From: Daphnia pulex
Lineage: Eukaryota; Arthropoda; Branchiopoda; Diplostraca; Daphniidae
Length of the DNA: 64,000 nucleotides
Assembly (NCBI RefSeq): GCF_021134715.1
Contig: NC_060021.1
Span: forward strand, 7,038,501 to 7,102,500
Reading direction: 5' to 3'
The notes under the pieces are model-generated. The model was not told where the DNA came from and did no database searches. It was given only the letters and a program-made list of their open reading frames with translations. Positions within the stretch are counted from its first letter, which is position 1. Every line of letters starts with the position of its first letter. This document shows positions 51,053-64,000 of this stretch, one piece after another. The translations under genes were made by a program, and so were the position numbers.

Positions 51053-54000
51053 TTATTCACGCATATTCATTCAAAAGAGTTATTGTTTCCTGCGACGAGT
51101 TTTGACGAAACGCCAGTGAACTGAGTTGCATTGGTCAACGGAATTCATCTGCAAACGCAGCGTACCGTCTTGGATGGAGTGGAAACTTTCCTTATTTTTG
51201 TCTGTGACCGATGACTACTTGAATCACGATTTCAGTTCGCTTAACAAAAATATTCATTTCGAAAGTTGGAAATGATTGGACATACCGGTTAATACAATTT
51301 TTTTTTCTCTATTAATGATTTTGTTTTTTTTTATCTACTCTGTAGACTTTTCTAATCGAAAAAAGTCATGCTTGAGAAATAGTTGAATAAAACAAATTTT
51401 TTAAAGCACTACAGTTGTGAGCACCACACGTCAATTGAATACTACTTACGTGTCAGACATTGCTGCTTCACATTTCACTCAGATATTTTACAGCATAACT
51501 TTTACCAATTTCATACTTCAAGTGGAAAGGCAAGACGTGAAACAAGTCAAACCTGTTCCCGTCTTTGGTCTTCATGACTTAAATTTAAATTTAAAAAAAA
51601 AAGAGGAGGAGAAAACGATCATCGATTACAGCCGCCACCTAGCGGTCGTCTTAGAAACCTTGACATCTTTTCGTCATTCATTCAGTGAAGAAATGAATCC
51701 TATACAGTTGAGTTTGAAAATTGTGATTCGCCATATCACTCATCCCGAACTTTAATTGAATGTTTGTGCAATTAAATTCACTAACTATTGAACTTTAAAA
51801 CTCTTCGTCACTCAAGAAATTATGAGCACCAACTTAACTATGCATTCTGTGTGACTTTGAAGACGTTGAGCATGTGTCAAGAAGAAAGTTTCATCGTGAC
51901 GAATCGAACCCATCATGGGCTCAGAATGGCCTCAGCCCATATTGAGAAATCTACCCTTTTTCTTACCAAAAGCCAGCCAGCTAGATGACCCTCTTCAAAA
52001 AGTAAGTGGTTGTTTTTTTGTGTAATTAATTAAGTCGGTTGCAACGTGAACTCTCGTACGTCTCGTTTCGTTTTTTTTACCTCGTGATGTTTCGTGAATT
52101 CGAAAGCCAATCGTGATGTTTTCCCAACGCTAGTTGTGGGTTTCGCATTGTTAGTTATGTCTATATATTTTGATTGATGATGTCTGTGGACCGATTGTGT
52201 TTATCCTAAACACTCAACGAGAGACGGGCTGAGAATGACCGAGTGTAAGTTGATCTAGCCATGGCCAATATTGTTTTTGTGGTTGTGTGCACAACGAGGG
52301 TAGAAACACCGAGGGGAGACAAAATAATAATATAGCCCTAATACAGAAACAGCTTTCTTTCTCATACAGTATGTGCCAGTATGGGGTCGAAGATGGTAAA
52401 TAATTCGAGCTACTTCATTTTGTCTGCAATTTCATTAATTTCGTTCAATAACCGAAACTTTCTAAAAACCTGTTGTTTAGAATTTTGGCATGATTTTAGG
52501 CTCGGCAATTTTATTTACTTGAGAGATCAAGCCAAAAGATAAAAGGCGGGAAAATTCTTTGTATGATTTTTCAAACAGAGAATTAGCCTGGTCTCAAAGG
52601 AATTCCGATAAATGCTCTTTTAAAACTTCACTGTAATTCAATTAAGATATTACTTGAACCCAAATAATGACGTAGAAATATCACACCCTCGCACCCGTGG
52701 CGCCAGGCACCTGGTCGCAATTCACAACAATGTCACAGTTCGACGCTTTTTTCGGTTTGTGTTGGTTCAACTGCGTTGATGACTCACACCCTGCTGTGCT
52801 CAGCTCGCCTCCCCCAGTCACTCTTGATTGTTATCTGTCTGCATTGCTGGAACGTTCAATTCTCTGATGGCAAATAGAGTCGAGTCGCGTGCCGTTGGGA
52901 TTATCTTCATCAAGTCGAACGGCTGTCAAATATCGACGAGTGTGTTTTTATACGTGCGGTCGGGAGATGCCTAGTAGCAGACGCAGCTGGGCACACTCTC
53001 TTGTTTCTCTCTTTTTATTTTTCAATATTCCCTTGTATCTTGTGAAGTGCATTGAAACAATCTCTTCGTATAGAGAGGATGTGATGATGGCGGCAGGAAA
53101 TTGTATAGCTACCGTCTCGTCCCGACTGCTGACCACCGCGTTGCCCAGTCTAAATACGTTGATGTATTTAGTCCGGCCGAGTTTGTTATCTTTACCAAAA
53201 GCTAGTCATCCTCCCCCCCCCCTCCTCTGTGTGTCTATTTAACCTTTTGTTTGACAGTTAAACTCTCTCTCTCTCTTGGGTGCTGACAGTTAAACGAACC
53301 ATGTGCTTGTGGTCTCATCAGTAGGTAAAGTCAGCAGTCGATGGCGCCGTCTGCATAAACCAACTGAAATTGTCGTCACAAAATTTGGCTTTTCTTTGAA
53401 TTTCTTCGATATTCTTTTGGCTCGAGTATTGATCGCTTATTTGAATAACTATGGTGGCGGATAGAAGAGAAAAAAAAGGAAAGTTCGTCATCTTGTAGCG
53501 ACAGGTAGCCGTTGTTGAGTGTTGGAGCACTTGGCTTGGCTAGCGTTGATGGATGGCCGTTAAAGTAGAAACTATTGTTAAACAATAGCCCGTCCACTTC
53601 ATCATATCGCATTTGGGTATCGTATCGCACCACAGCAATTTGGAAGCCAAACGCCGCTTATTTTTTTACATTTATTCACGTCGATCCATCACAGGAACCG
53701 CGCGCTGTGCTGCATGTGCAGCAGCACCCGACTTGAATTGAAAGCTCTTGTTACTTGATTATCTTCTATTCGACTATTTCACTTTTTTCTTCCTGTAAAG
53801 TTTTAGGGTTGATTTGCCAAAGGAAAACCCAAGCGTGCGGAATGAACAAAGTATCGACTTCCGAGAATCAATTTAATAATAACAAAACAACCGAAACTGG
53901 AAACGTAGAAATCGTCTGTTGGTTATTCGTCTACAAGTTTGCCAAAGAAGTTTCTTTTTATATGTATATACGTTTGATCAGTCGAGTGTTTTATTTATCG

Positions 54001-54140
54001 ATGGTCTTCCTTTTTTCGTCTTCCCTCTCGGCGGAATAACCGGAGTCTCCTCTCATACCGCACGATTGATTAAATCACGTTTGATTGAATAATGGAAAGG
54101 AAGTAGCCCATGTTCGATGTACATATTGGGCAGCCAAACT
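51053..54140. other. Intergenic, no gene supported
   Basis: Scattered frames (51417-51755, 52889-53242, 53755-54039) without motif or splice context. A CT microsatellite lies near 53260 and a 10-nt C run near 53212. Confidence 0.4.
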
Positions 54141-54151
54141 TGCAGCTGATG

Positions 54152-54170
54152 GGCGGCGGCGGCGGCGGCG
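54152..54170 (+). repeat. (GGC)6 microsatellite
   Basis: Six GGC triplets in a GC-rich pocket within AT-rich DNA. Confidence 0.9.
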
Positions 54171-56239
54171 TATACTGTCGGTAAATAATCAAGAGCCCCA
54201 GCGGCACCGGTATTGATTCAGCCCTGCTCAGCGCAGACTTGACTGATCGAGTTTCACGAGTACCAATCGCCGGTCTTACGTGATTGTGATGATGATGGAC
54301 AATCAATCTTGACGAGATGTGTGTCGCGTGCGGATCGGATGACACGTACCCCCCCACTCGTGCGGGTCTGAAGAGATGGTCGATGGGCTTTCGAGTCTCC
54401 GTTAGATGGCATTCGCCAAAGACAACAAGCAGAGAGAGAGAGGAGCCAATCAAATCCGAGTTGTAATAATAAATATTGACTCCAACGAGTTTCTATCGCC
54501 TTTTTTTTATTTTTGGTCGCCAGAATTGTTCACATAAATTCACGTGATCTATTGTTGGGAATTTGAATATTGTATAATTTGAATAGTAGCCGCTTTCGTA
54601 TGCCGTCGTGATTTCACCGTAGGGAAAGAAAGAAACGAATTTCATAGGTCTATACTCGTTTTTATAATTTCTGGTTTTGTGTGTCCGTGTGTTGCTGCTG
54701 TTGGTAGTGGGTCATCTCCATCTCTCGCATGGTGAATAAGGTCGTAAATTAGCGCAATAAAAGTCCACGTAGGAAAGTATCGTATAATAGAGAAGGTGGC
54801 TGATGTTTTTCCAGCTATGGCAAAGGTCAGCTTCCTTTTTTCCGAGGTGCATAAGGCAGAGGAATAAGGAAAGATGGGGGGACGTTGGAAACGGTCAACA
54901 ATAGACGAATGGCCGACGCCCATCATGTCAACTTTTGAAACGGTTTTTTTTTTCTTTCTTTCTCTGTGTGTGTTCGCATGCGGCCTGTATGTTGTGCGTC
55001 TGTGTGTGCTCAAGGGTTATAGGCCATCCTTTTCCGAGTCTCAACACATGTCCAGCAGTTCTTTTCCATGCGTGTACGCATGCATGGTGGCTGGTACTTG
55101 AGCGGTCCGTCAGTCTGTCAACTCATTAGCATCTCGTCATTTTCTGTTTTGACTCTTTTTCTCCCCCCTTTTTGACTCTCTCCGACCCTTCAACCGTGTC
55201 GACTCATTGACGGACACCCAGCATAAGGTGCTGGACAATAGTCTGAATGAGCCTTGATCACTCTTAATGTTACTCAATCCTTTTGAATTGCCGTCAAAAG
55301 AGTTGTAAATGAGCCCCGAGCCTTCGTGTAGCGCATCTTTGACGGGACTGAATCGGTTGGTGTAGGCAAATTGTAATTTATGACGAAAAAGGTGAAATCG
55401 AAGGATAAATTTGAGGAGATGTCGTCAACACGTGAAATTTACAGCCGAAACGAAGGAAGGCCTTTTTTTGTGTTAAAGGCGTGCCCACCGTATTACCGTA
55501 TTACCAAATATTATGCGGGGTTTTTTATGTAGAGACCATCATCTACTGCCGACCGCAAAGCGGCCGAAGAATTTTTTTCGACTTTTCTTTTTTTTTAAAA
55601 TTTATTTCGGATCCCCCCGGTGGTTTATGTGTGTCAAGTTCTCGGTTTCGTTCGTTCGTATTCGAGTTCCACATTGAATACATTATCTTTTTATTCTTGC
55701 GCGCAGGGCCTTGATATAGAAACACAGACGATATAGCCCCCGCGTTCCTTTTTGCTGGACTTTGTAAAATAAAATTGGGTGCGGATGGGAGATGTTGCCA
55801 CCACAATGCGGTCACACCCATAAAAGGCGAAGGCTGAAAACATCAAACATCCCAGTATAGGAAATCTCGAACACAAAATTCGAAAAAGGGAAAGGAAATG
55901 ATTTGATTTTTTTTCGGTTTGGTTCAGAGTTGTTTTTCAACATCACTTGCTGCAACAGCCGCTATAGGTTTAGAAGAATAGTTTGTTCGTTCATCTATGT
56001 TTCCATCGAATAATTGAAAAATACCTCTTCTCTTTTATCTTATCCTTTTTTCTTTTTCAATTATCGGCTAGCTCGAATCGGCTTCAAGAGTTGCGGGCAG
56101 ACATGGGCGTTGAAGTGACACGTCCATTGCGATTGATTTAAATGCAAGCTGCACTTTTTTCCATTTCTCGTTCAGCCCAGAGAGAGAAGAGATTTCCAGT
56201 GTGTTTATAGTCGGAGCTAATTGGTCATTTCGGAGGTTG
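54171..56239. other. Intergenic or intronic, no gene seen
   Basis: T-rich runs and TG repeats resembling the long trio introns. No exon supported. Confidence 0.4.
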
Positions 56240-56587
56240 TCGAGTCACTAAGGAGAGAAAGAGGAGCGATAAGAATATTGGAGCATCCGGACATTTAGGA
56301 AGAACGAAACGACGCGGTTGAAAGCGCAGAGTCAGACAGAAAACGTGAAAAGTACAAACAAACAAACAAAAAAAAGAGAGAGAGAGGATGATGAAACCCG
56401 AGTGTTTCATGTGTTGTGCGCATTCCGGTTGAAGGGCGCCGAGAGAAAACCGAAACAGTGAAAAGAGCAGCAGCAGCAGCAGCAGCTATAGTAGTGGGTT
56501 GCGTCGGCTCATAAATCCTCTAGAGTTGAAATAACAGCCAAATAGCATCAGCTAGCCAGCAGCTATATCAGAGCAGAGCGGAGCAGA
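56240..56587 (+). other. Possible 5' UTR exon
   Basis: GA-rich sequence with a (AGC)7 run (56466-56486), ending at a good donor (CAGA|GTGAGTG, 56588). No coding frame. It could be the first exon of a plus-strand gene whose coding exons lie beyond the window. Confidence 0.25.
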
Positions 56588-59500
56588 GTGAGTGTATTGT
56601 GACACAATGGTGCAGCTTCTATAGCTTTGGCTGTTTTGGCTGCTGCTCCTTATTTCATTTCCCTTCATCTTTTTCCCTCTTTTTTGTGTGTGTTGTATTT
56701 TTATTTGCCTCTTTCGCTGTTGGGTCCCGCTGCTGCTCCGCTTCCTCTCACTAAAAGCTGCGATAAATCCCGGCCGCAACAACAACAACGACATCAACTC
56801 CGGGCTATAGTTGTTAACTTTGCTATGACGCAAAAGGCGAAAGGGTACACCACCCCACGCCATTCTCGTCTCGTGTTTTTTTAGGGAAAATGTTTCGCCC
56901 CTTTTAAAAATGATTCCCAAAAAGTCTTTTCATTTTCGTCCATTTCTTTTTTAAAGTTGACTCGTCTTTTCATCTTGAATGACAGGAAGAAATACAGCTC
57001 GTAATATATAAAAAAAAAAAAATTATTTCCATTCTCGCTTAGAATGAGTCAGGTTTGTTGTTCGAGTTCATTAGTCGACTTCCTGGCGAAGGAGAGAAAA
57101 ACCAAATTATTTTTTCCCGACTTTCTCCGGTTGCCTTGTTTTTTATTAGACCACTTTGCGCAACACACACACATTGACGCTGGTAATTACCTATACAGAG
57201 TAAAAGGCGTCGTCAAAGTCGGGAACTATCAAATTCGGTAGCTATTTTAAAAAGTCTTTCTGCAGAGGATCGCGTGACGTTGACAAAGAAACCGCCGTGT
57301 TTGCTGCCTGTTTGCCTGTTGGGAATGGGCCCGGAGGGCCCCGCCAGTTGATGCCCGTCGCCGGTCCATAAGCGTCTCAACGGCCCATTTGCCTGGCACT
57401 CGAAAGCGTCATCCAGCAGACAGTCTTGTCGGTCCGATTCGACGCCTATTTGTACAGCCGACGTCGCGGGTCCCTTTTTGGTTGGACACTTTGGACGGAA
57501 AGTCACTTGAAAGCCAAAAAGGAACTTCCCATCGATTCATGTTGAGAGACTATTCCGTTTTGACCTTTTGTCCTCTTTGGGTTCCCACACCGAAATTGGC
57601 AGTCTGTTGCCAAAATAATCAAATGCTCTTTAAATATTATTGGTGCTTTGCTGAATTCAAATGTTGATCCGCTGCTGGTCATCTGCGAAATTCTGATTAG
57701 GGTCGAACGTTATTTTTGGAGGTGGGACGTGAATTAAGGTGCTGAACCCCCCCCCCCCCCCCCCCGATGTTGAGATCAATGGGTATAAAAAAAAAAGGAG
57801 ACTGCTGTGTAAATGGAAAAGGAAATAGTAGTGTGTGTGTGTTTTATTTACCAAGGACGGCAGGATTTGCAGGAAGCGCCAAAATGCCGCCGCCGACAGT
57901 CGCTAGACGAGGACTCGCCACTTATCAGCCCCAAATGTTAATTGCCAATCGGGGATGAGGAGACGAGGGCACGCTACTGGTTCTCCTATCAGAGGAAGCG
58001 CTTTTATGGGGGGCCACGACAGCAAAGAGATTCCGTCTTTCTGATTTTCGGAAGCTCAGGTATCAAGGTGAAACGCCCAAGGGGGGCACACAAGATGTGG
58101 GAATCAAAGAGGGGGGTCGTGTACCGACTCAGCGATTAGCGCGTTCATTTGAAAATGTTTTTTTTTTCTTTCTCCGAACCAGATCTTCTCTTATAACGTC
58201 GGTGGTCGAAGAATTTCAGAAAGAAAAAAAAAACGATTTTCTATTTCTAGAAGAAACAGAAGAAGCGAGAAGAAGGGAAACCGGAATTATTTATCTGTTG
58301 GAAGCTTTTAAACGAAGAATTTCCATATGCACGAAATAAAGTGCCTCGAGTATTTTTCGAGTCGACTTAAGTGGAAGCAAACAAAAGAAACGCGAAGGTA
58401 AATCTCAAATCGTGTTTCTTGTTAGAGGACTATATAGCTCGTCGCTGCTGGCCAGCCTGTCTGAGCTGTGTGTGGGTGTGCACGTTAAGTGCCTGGCAAG
58501 TCCCGTCACGTGGAAGGTGTTGGCCTTTATTTTTATTTTATCCTCTGCCTTGTTGTTTCCATTTCCATCCGGAGCCCAACAACAACACGCGGTGGGCTGA
58601 CCACTGCGCCGTGCGTAATTCCAGCCAGGGCATAATAATACAGAATGCATAATATTGAATTCTTTTTTTGGGTAAATTTACTTTTATTTTATTTGTGGAA
58701 ATATAAAAAAAGGGGGGAGCCTAGCTCGGCCATAAATGTCCGACTCGATTTACAGCCGCATCTTTTGTGCTATTCAATCGCTTCACCTGTGTGCTCTACG
58801 TTGATTTATACGCAACTTGTTATTTATTTCTATCGGAGGTTGGCTCATATTCGGATTTGATTTCCTTCTGGCCTCTTTTTTTTTAAATACTTGTTCAATT
58901 CCATTTTGAGGGGCGATTCGGTTGAAATAACGACTTCATCTTCTTGTGGCACCCCCTTTGAACATGTTTGTGTTTTGCCCTCTTCTGTTCGAGAGTGGCT
59001 CTTGTGTCCTCTGTTTTCTTCTTCTCCCGAAAAAATACGATTATCGTCCGCTGCAGCAGCTGTTGCGTTATGCGTCTCCTTTTCAAAAAAATCTTTCCCA
59101 AATTTTCAATTTTTTCTTTTCTTTTCTTATTTATTTATGATGAAGCGCCCCTTTTGAGTGAGCGGAGAATTTCGGGGTCCGTTTGAGACCGGGACCTTCT
59201 TCTTTTTTTTTTTTTCCCCAAGTCGATTCAATGGTTGTGTCACGCGGCCTCGGGTCTCTTGAATATAAAAGAACAAGAAGGGGAGGAAGAAGAAGAAGAA
59301 AAAAAGCTTTTAGCTGCGCCAGTGTCTCGTTATCTTCTTCTTCCCTCTCTTTTTCCAACATATAATATCCGTGTGTGTATACACAGACGCACAAGTTGCT
59401 GGCCATGAATTTTGACTGCAAAGTGCTGCTGCTGCTGCTGGCCCAGTATATTCAAACCGACCGACAAGTTTCTCTCTCCCTCTTTTTGGGTGGCACAGAG

Positions 59501-62135
59501 CGGTGGGTTGCCTCTCTGGCATTTTCTTTTTTCTTTCCTTGTGGAGGAGCAGAACATTTGGCTGTGGAAAATAAAGAAGAAATACCGACGACTGGCTTGT
59601 GTCACGATATTGAAAAGGGGGGAAAAAAAGGGTATTGAAAATGCCCATAGAATTTGATTTCATTCACAAAGCCAAATGGTCTTCTTGTCTGTTTATTCCA
59701 AAAAAAGAATTCAATGGCTCGATTTTGTTAGCGAGAAGGAAACAGATTTATTGTTCGAAACCGAACTCGTTTGTTTGCGGGTTTGTCCATCGACCACTAC
59801 CATCAATTCTGCCAGTCCAAGTTTGTAAATATTCATAAATCACGTTGAATTATCGACAGGAAATTGCCTTTTATTTTTGGCTAAAAATCGGTCGAGTTGG
59901 ATTTCTAAATTCGAATTCACCTCGACCATCAGCACTCATCGACTGGTAGAATTTTTCCTCTTCTTTTGTGACATTTAAAGAATTTTTTACGTTTGTCTTG
60001 AAATAAAAGAGGAAAAAAAAAAGGAAAACTCGTTTTGATTTCCTTCCCTATTGAAATTTCCCTCCTAATTTTTTGGTTGGAAATATTTTATTGACATGTC
60101 CAAATGACCGTCAACTTAAGAGATGTATGTGTGCTTTTAGTGTTTTAGAGCTGGGGAATGTCAGCGTCATTATATCATATCGGGTTGGTCTCTTGCCTGT
60201 TGGTTGGCGGCGAGCGCAGCGGTTGCCGTAGATGGAACCATCAAAAGACTTTAATGCATATCGAGCCCAGCTGAGTTGGGAGAAGGATGTGGCCTTTCTT
60301 GGCCGTTGACTGTCCTCGCGGGAGGTAACTTTTGACCACTGATAAGTCGTGAATTTGTTTGTTTTGGCTTTTTCTCGGTGGAGAAGAATAACGACAGTGT
60401 GGTCACTTGGTTATAACCAGCAAAATCCAGTTATGGCTAAAAGCGCGATATACTTCCTGACGTTCACCGTGTCACTCAATAATGTTTGTTTCCAACCGCC
60501 TATCATCTTTCAAATCGATTTTCTCTCTTCTTTTGTTCCTTTTCCTTTAAATATTCGAATTGATTGTTTCATTTGACTTTTTTTTTTCTGCGTCTCACTC
60601 GTCGAAATAATGGCCAATCTTTTTTTGATTGTTCAAATGTGCGATTGGGAGAGATAATAGCGACGACGAAAGAAATGGAAAAGTAGAGTGGTTTGTAAGT
60701 GTTGAATGAGCATATAATCTCGCCAGATACTTTTGTAATCATTTTTTATCGATGCACTTTGGAGGGTTTTAAAACAAAACAAAACAAAACTGGGGAGGAC
60801 TCGACCGGATGAATTCCATTATGTCTTGTCGCAGTATACCTGTCCTAGACTCCTACGCCCTCCAACAAACAAACAAACATGAAATTCGCATTAAAAAGAG
60901 ACGAACACAATGCTTGGACCTTTTCTTTTCTCGGTATAGAAAGATGATTAAAAGTTTAAGAAAATATCCGGTTGACTCGTATCGCATGTGAAGGGAAGAG
61001 ATAGAGAGAGAAAGGAATAACGAAGCAATTAGAGACGACCACCTCCATTTAGGCATTTACCTACTGTCTCCCCGACTCGGATTGTTTGGTGAATTTCATT
61101 TTTTGTTTTTTCCTTTGTGACTTGTTGATGACTATCACTGGGATTTTGGCTTTTTGGCTTTTTTTTTTTGGTCAAGTCCTGCGTGTTTTGAAAGGATTTC
61201 TGGATGAAGGCAGTAAGCGCCTGCTCTGCTGTGTGACGAGTCTCTTTTTCTCCAGTGGCAAAGTCAACATCCGCATCTCGTATAGAAATCAGTGCAGCAG
61301 GAGGAGGATAGGAAGGAAAAAGAGCCAAAGACAAAAGGAAGAGAGTGGCTGGTGGTTACTTGTGCTGGGTTAGTGCTGGCCTTGCCTGCCGCCCATACCA
61401 TCTATCCACCCTGGCGTCTTGTCAATAAAAAACAAAAGAGAGCTGTGCTCTCTGTCTTGATGGTTTTTCTCTCTGGGTTGAAAAAGAATCAAAACGAGAA
61501 GAGTTTCGGGGGGAAATATAGGGGGAAAAGCTTTTAAGAAAGAGGCTCACAGGCCAGTTATATAGAGGGTCTTCTTCCTCCTGTGCTGCTCTTGTACTGT
61601 CCTGTTGCCTCTGATAGCCATCTTGCCCAATTCTAGAACGCTCACACGTCTTTTTACTTCTTCTTCTTCTTCTACTTTCCATCCATCTCTCTCTCTCTTC
61701 TAGATTTCCTGTATATGAGGATCTATAGTTCCTTCTGCTAGCTAGGGCTTTTACAACTGTCTGCAGATAAACTATCTGCCCAGTGGAGTGCATAGCATTT
61801 GGGTATAATATAGTGACGCGTAGAAGACCAGCAAGGGAAAAAGGCCCAAAATGACATCCTGCCTAAATGGGCAGCTCAGTTCAAGTTTTCGTTTTCTTTA
61901 GGGAAAAGATTTCAACTTTTGGTTTTTGGTTTTTTTTTTTTGACATTTCAGAACATTGGACGCGATTTTGACTTCCCAGAAATCCCACTTGATGCTACAC
62001 ACCAAACACACACACACAAACACACGCACGAACCAAATAACTTTATTTTCAAATTCGATAACAAACGGGATAATGGTGGGTGGACGCATAATAATTTAAC
62101 AAGACGAAGCAGCAGCTTTTGCCCTTTTTTGTTGC
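56588..62135. other. Long non-coding stretch with homopolymer and simple repeats
   Basis: It contains a 19-nt C run (57747-57765), A- and T-runs and many short pyrimidine tracts. A GC-rich island at 57300-57500 has overlapping open frames on both strands (57213-57506 minus, 57389-57667 plus), but no motif and no clear splice edge. The character fits a large intron or 5' regulatory region. Confidence 0.4.
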
Positions 62136-62185
62136 TTAAATCCGGGCCCAGATGTCTTCTCCGTTGACAATGGCATAGAGATAAG
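62136..62185 (-). CDS. Possible terminal coding exon of a minus-strand gene
   Basis: The minus-strand acceptor TTTCTTCCTTTTCCAG (just above 62185) is followed by a frame encoding YLYAIVNGEDIWARI and TAA. The pyrimidine tract is strong and the short peptide looks like a real C-terminus, but the family is not recognised. Upstream exons would lie at higher coordinates, possibly outside the window. Confidence 0.3.
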
Positions 62186-64000
62186 CTGGAAAAGGAAGAA
62201 AGTATATTTTAAAAAACCCGTTTATGGATGTCCCTTCCCATTACGACGGACTGACATTGATCCAGAAATTTTTTTCTTTTTTTTTTTTTTGTATTAAAGA
62301 AGAGATTTAATGTTAAGTTTTATGCGTGTCATTGTGAAATGCCACCCAATTGTCGTGATGTTTTGTCAACCGAGAGACTTGTGGAATATTTCATAATAGG
62401 CCAACAGTCGAGTGGAAATCTGAATATCGGACAAAATGTCTAGTATTTTGCATACAAGACAGATTTGGTGATTGAAGATGAACAAAAAAGGAAATAAGAA
62501 AAGGGTTTTTTTTTTTACACGGTGGAACGGTTTCGTCATTTGTTCCCAGAGCTCCATCACGGGGGCTTTTGTTTATAAGGACATTGGTGCGGTCTTTGTT
62601 CACATATTGACTCGCTCGGATTTCCTCTTGATGAAGAAGGAACTTCTAAATGTGTCGTCGTGTTTGCAGAGCGTCGGATGACCAAAGTAAATGAGGTGCA
62701 GGGGGGAGTCGAGACAATGCTGGGGATGAGGGAGGAATAGGATCCCAATTCAACTTGATGACGGTCTTCTCTGACGTTTGTTATTCCCCCGCACTTATTT
62801 ATTCATTATAAATGAGCTTTGTTTTTTATTCTTTTGCGATCCATTAGACCGAATCATTTCGCCCGCGTATAACATTTAAGTCACTTTTTTTTAGTGTCGG
62901 GCATATTGAGACGAATGTGGCGTCACGAGATTTATTGTCGTTGGTATTTATTTTTTGCCAGCGATATAACCCGCGACGTTTTCAAGGGTCGATGCTTCTT
63001 TTCGTGTGTACTTTAATCTCGTCTCTTTTATTTTTTACTTGCCGACTTGCGCTTATTGGACTGTGACATTGCCTTCGGTCTTTTACGTTGACTGGAAACT
63101 CTCTGGGAATGTTGGGATATTAGTTTTTTTATTTTTCAAAATGTTTCTCCCTGTGAAGGAAAAGCGATGGCTAACACATGCGTCTTTCTTCTTTCACCCC
63201 CCCCCCCCCCACCGTTATATAGATGCACATAGAAAAAAATTTTCCACCAAATCGACTCTAGCGTGTTTCCGGAGTGTGCACTGTCACTATCTTTTTTCAG
63301 AATATTTTCTTCATCTCACTTGTCGTTGCCGCTGTTTTTAGTAGGCGGAGTCTTTTACGAAACGAACTGATCGGCTGTCTGATGTCTCTCATAGATGCCC
63401 ACCCTAAAAATTTGACGTATCGATCGTGTCGACGTGTGAAATCCGGTCATATTTAACGGCCGATCGATTCTGCTAATGAATTTGTTTGTATCAGACACAT
63501 TCTCCGTCCTCTGCGCGCCAGCATTTCCGACCGTGATGGAAACACCCGACACTTATCACCGGGAAGTACAATTCCGCCCTGATGATCATTTTCGTGATTT
63601 GGCAGGTTCCCAAGTGTCTTACGTACAAATGAGTGCCGCTGATGAAACAAAAGAAGGAGCGCGATTCCTCTTGCGTGCGACAACAAAAGGGCGAAAAGAA
63701 GTCCCGTATATGTCGTGTATAGCTCTTAACATCGAGAGGTCCGACATCTTTTCATATATTCGACGCTCCAATCTTCGAAATGTAAAAGGGGGGGGGGGGA
63801 CAAAGGAGCTCGGATGTACAATATTGGACCAAAGGGGCTTGGTTTTTTTCTCTGTGCAACGAACGACATTCGTGTAAACGCGTACGGTACCGATATAGCC
63901 AAAAAAAAGGGTCTCTGTTCTTTTCCTCTTTTCTCTCCTTTGCTCGTGCACACATCACGCTCCGTCGAGTACCCAACACAATGGAGCAGCAAACACACCG
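62186..64000. other. Non-coding or undetermined right edge
   Basis: T-rich DNA with a 14-nt C run (63197-63210). A GC-richer pocket at 63480-63720 is open on both strands (plus METPDTYHREVQFRPDDHFR; minus frames at 63355-63686) and might be an exon, but splice edges are weak and no family is recognised. Confidence 0.3.

Overview
The window is arthropod nuclear DNA and most probably comes from a water flea (Daphnia or a close branchiopod). This is inferred, not searched: coding exons have 60-100 nt GT-AG introns, the long introns are T-rich and carry microsatellites, and the animal genes Trio, ANKRD11/12-type, NF-YC, Toll and microsomal UGT all occur. There is no bacterial-style gene organisation.

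Left part (1-10142, + strand): the 3' end of the Rho-GEF gene trio, with the second DH-PH unit on small exons and a last exon 4.2 kb away. Next come a nine-exon ANKRD11/12-like ankyrin gene (10837-14279, +) and, convergent with it, NF-YC (14745-15897, -), a CCAAT-binding histone-fold subunit with a glutamine-rich tail. Behind NF-YC lies a 1,024-bp terminal-inverted-repeat element with a 9-bp target duplication (16633-17656), then a small unidentified minus-strand ORF and a single-exon Toll-like receptor (19723-22344, +).

Middle part (24.2-47.9 kb): a minus-strand tandem cluster of UDP-glycosyltransferases. From upstream to downstream it holds UGT-D (47916-46155), a possible UGT tail fragment, UGT-C (44296-42526), UGT-B (41740-39967, with an in-frame stop at codon 71), a 10-kb non-coding gap, UGT-A (27943-26205) and a heavily decayed UGT relic (25457-24240). 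All four main copies share four coding exons, identical exon 2 (223 nt) and exon 3 (220 nt) lengths, a signal peptide, a C-terminal membrane anchor and a KxKxx ER-retention tail, so they should act as ER-lumenal detoxification or conjugation enzymes. The gap holds mobile-element-like repeats and, at 36.7-39.2 kb on the same strand as the UGTs, duplicated non-coding blocks flanked by splice sites. These look like a spliced long non-coding RNA with repeated exons.

Right part (48.5-64 kb): a secreted small-protein gene (48542-49150, +) followed by two similar start/signal-peptide exon pairs (49753 and 50823), which suggests a small tandem family. From about 51 kb to the end the sequence resembles long-intron or 5' regulatory DNA (pyrimidine tracts, trinucleotide repeats, poly-C runs). 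Only weak exon candidates are visible there.

The best candidates for something undescribed are the duplicated-exon ncRNA locus inside the UGT cluster, the micro-first-exon secreted family, and the TIR element carrying a tRNA-like segment. All coordinates come from reading the sequence by hand. Family names rest on recognised motifs, not on database searches.
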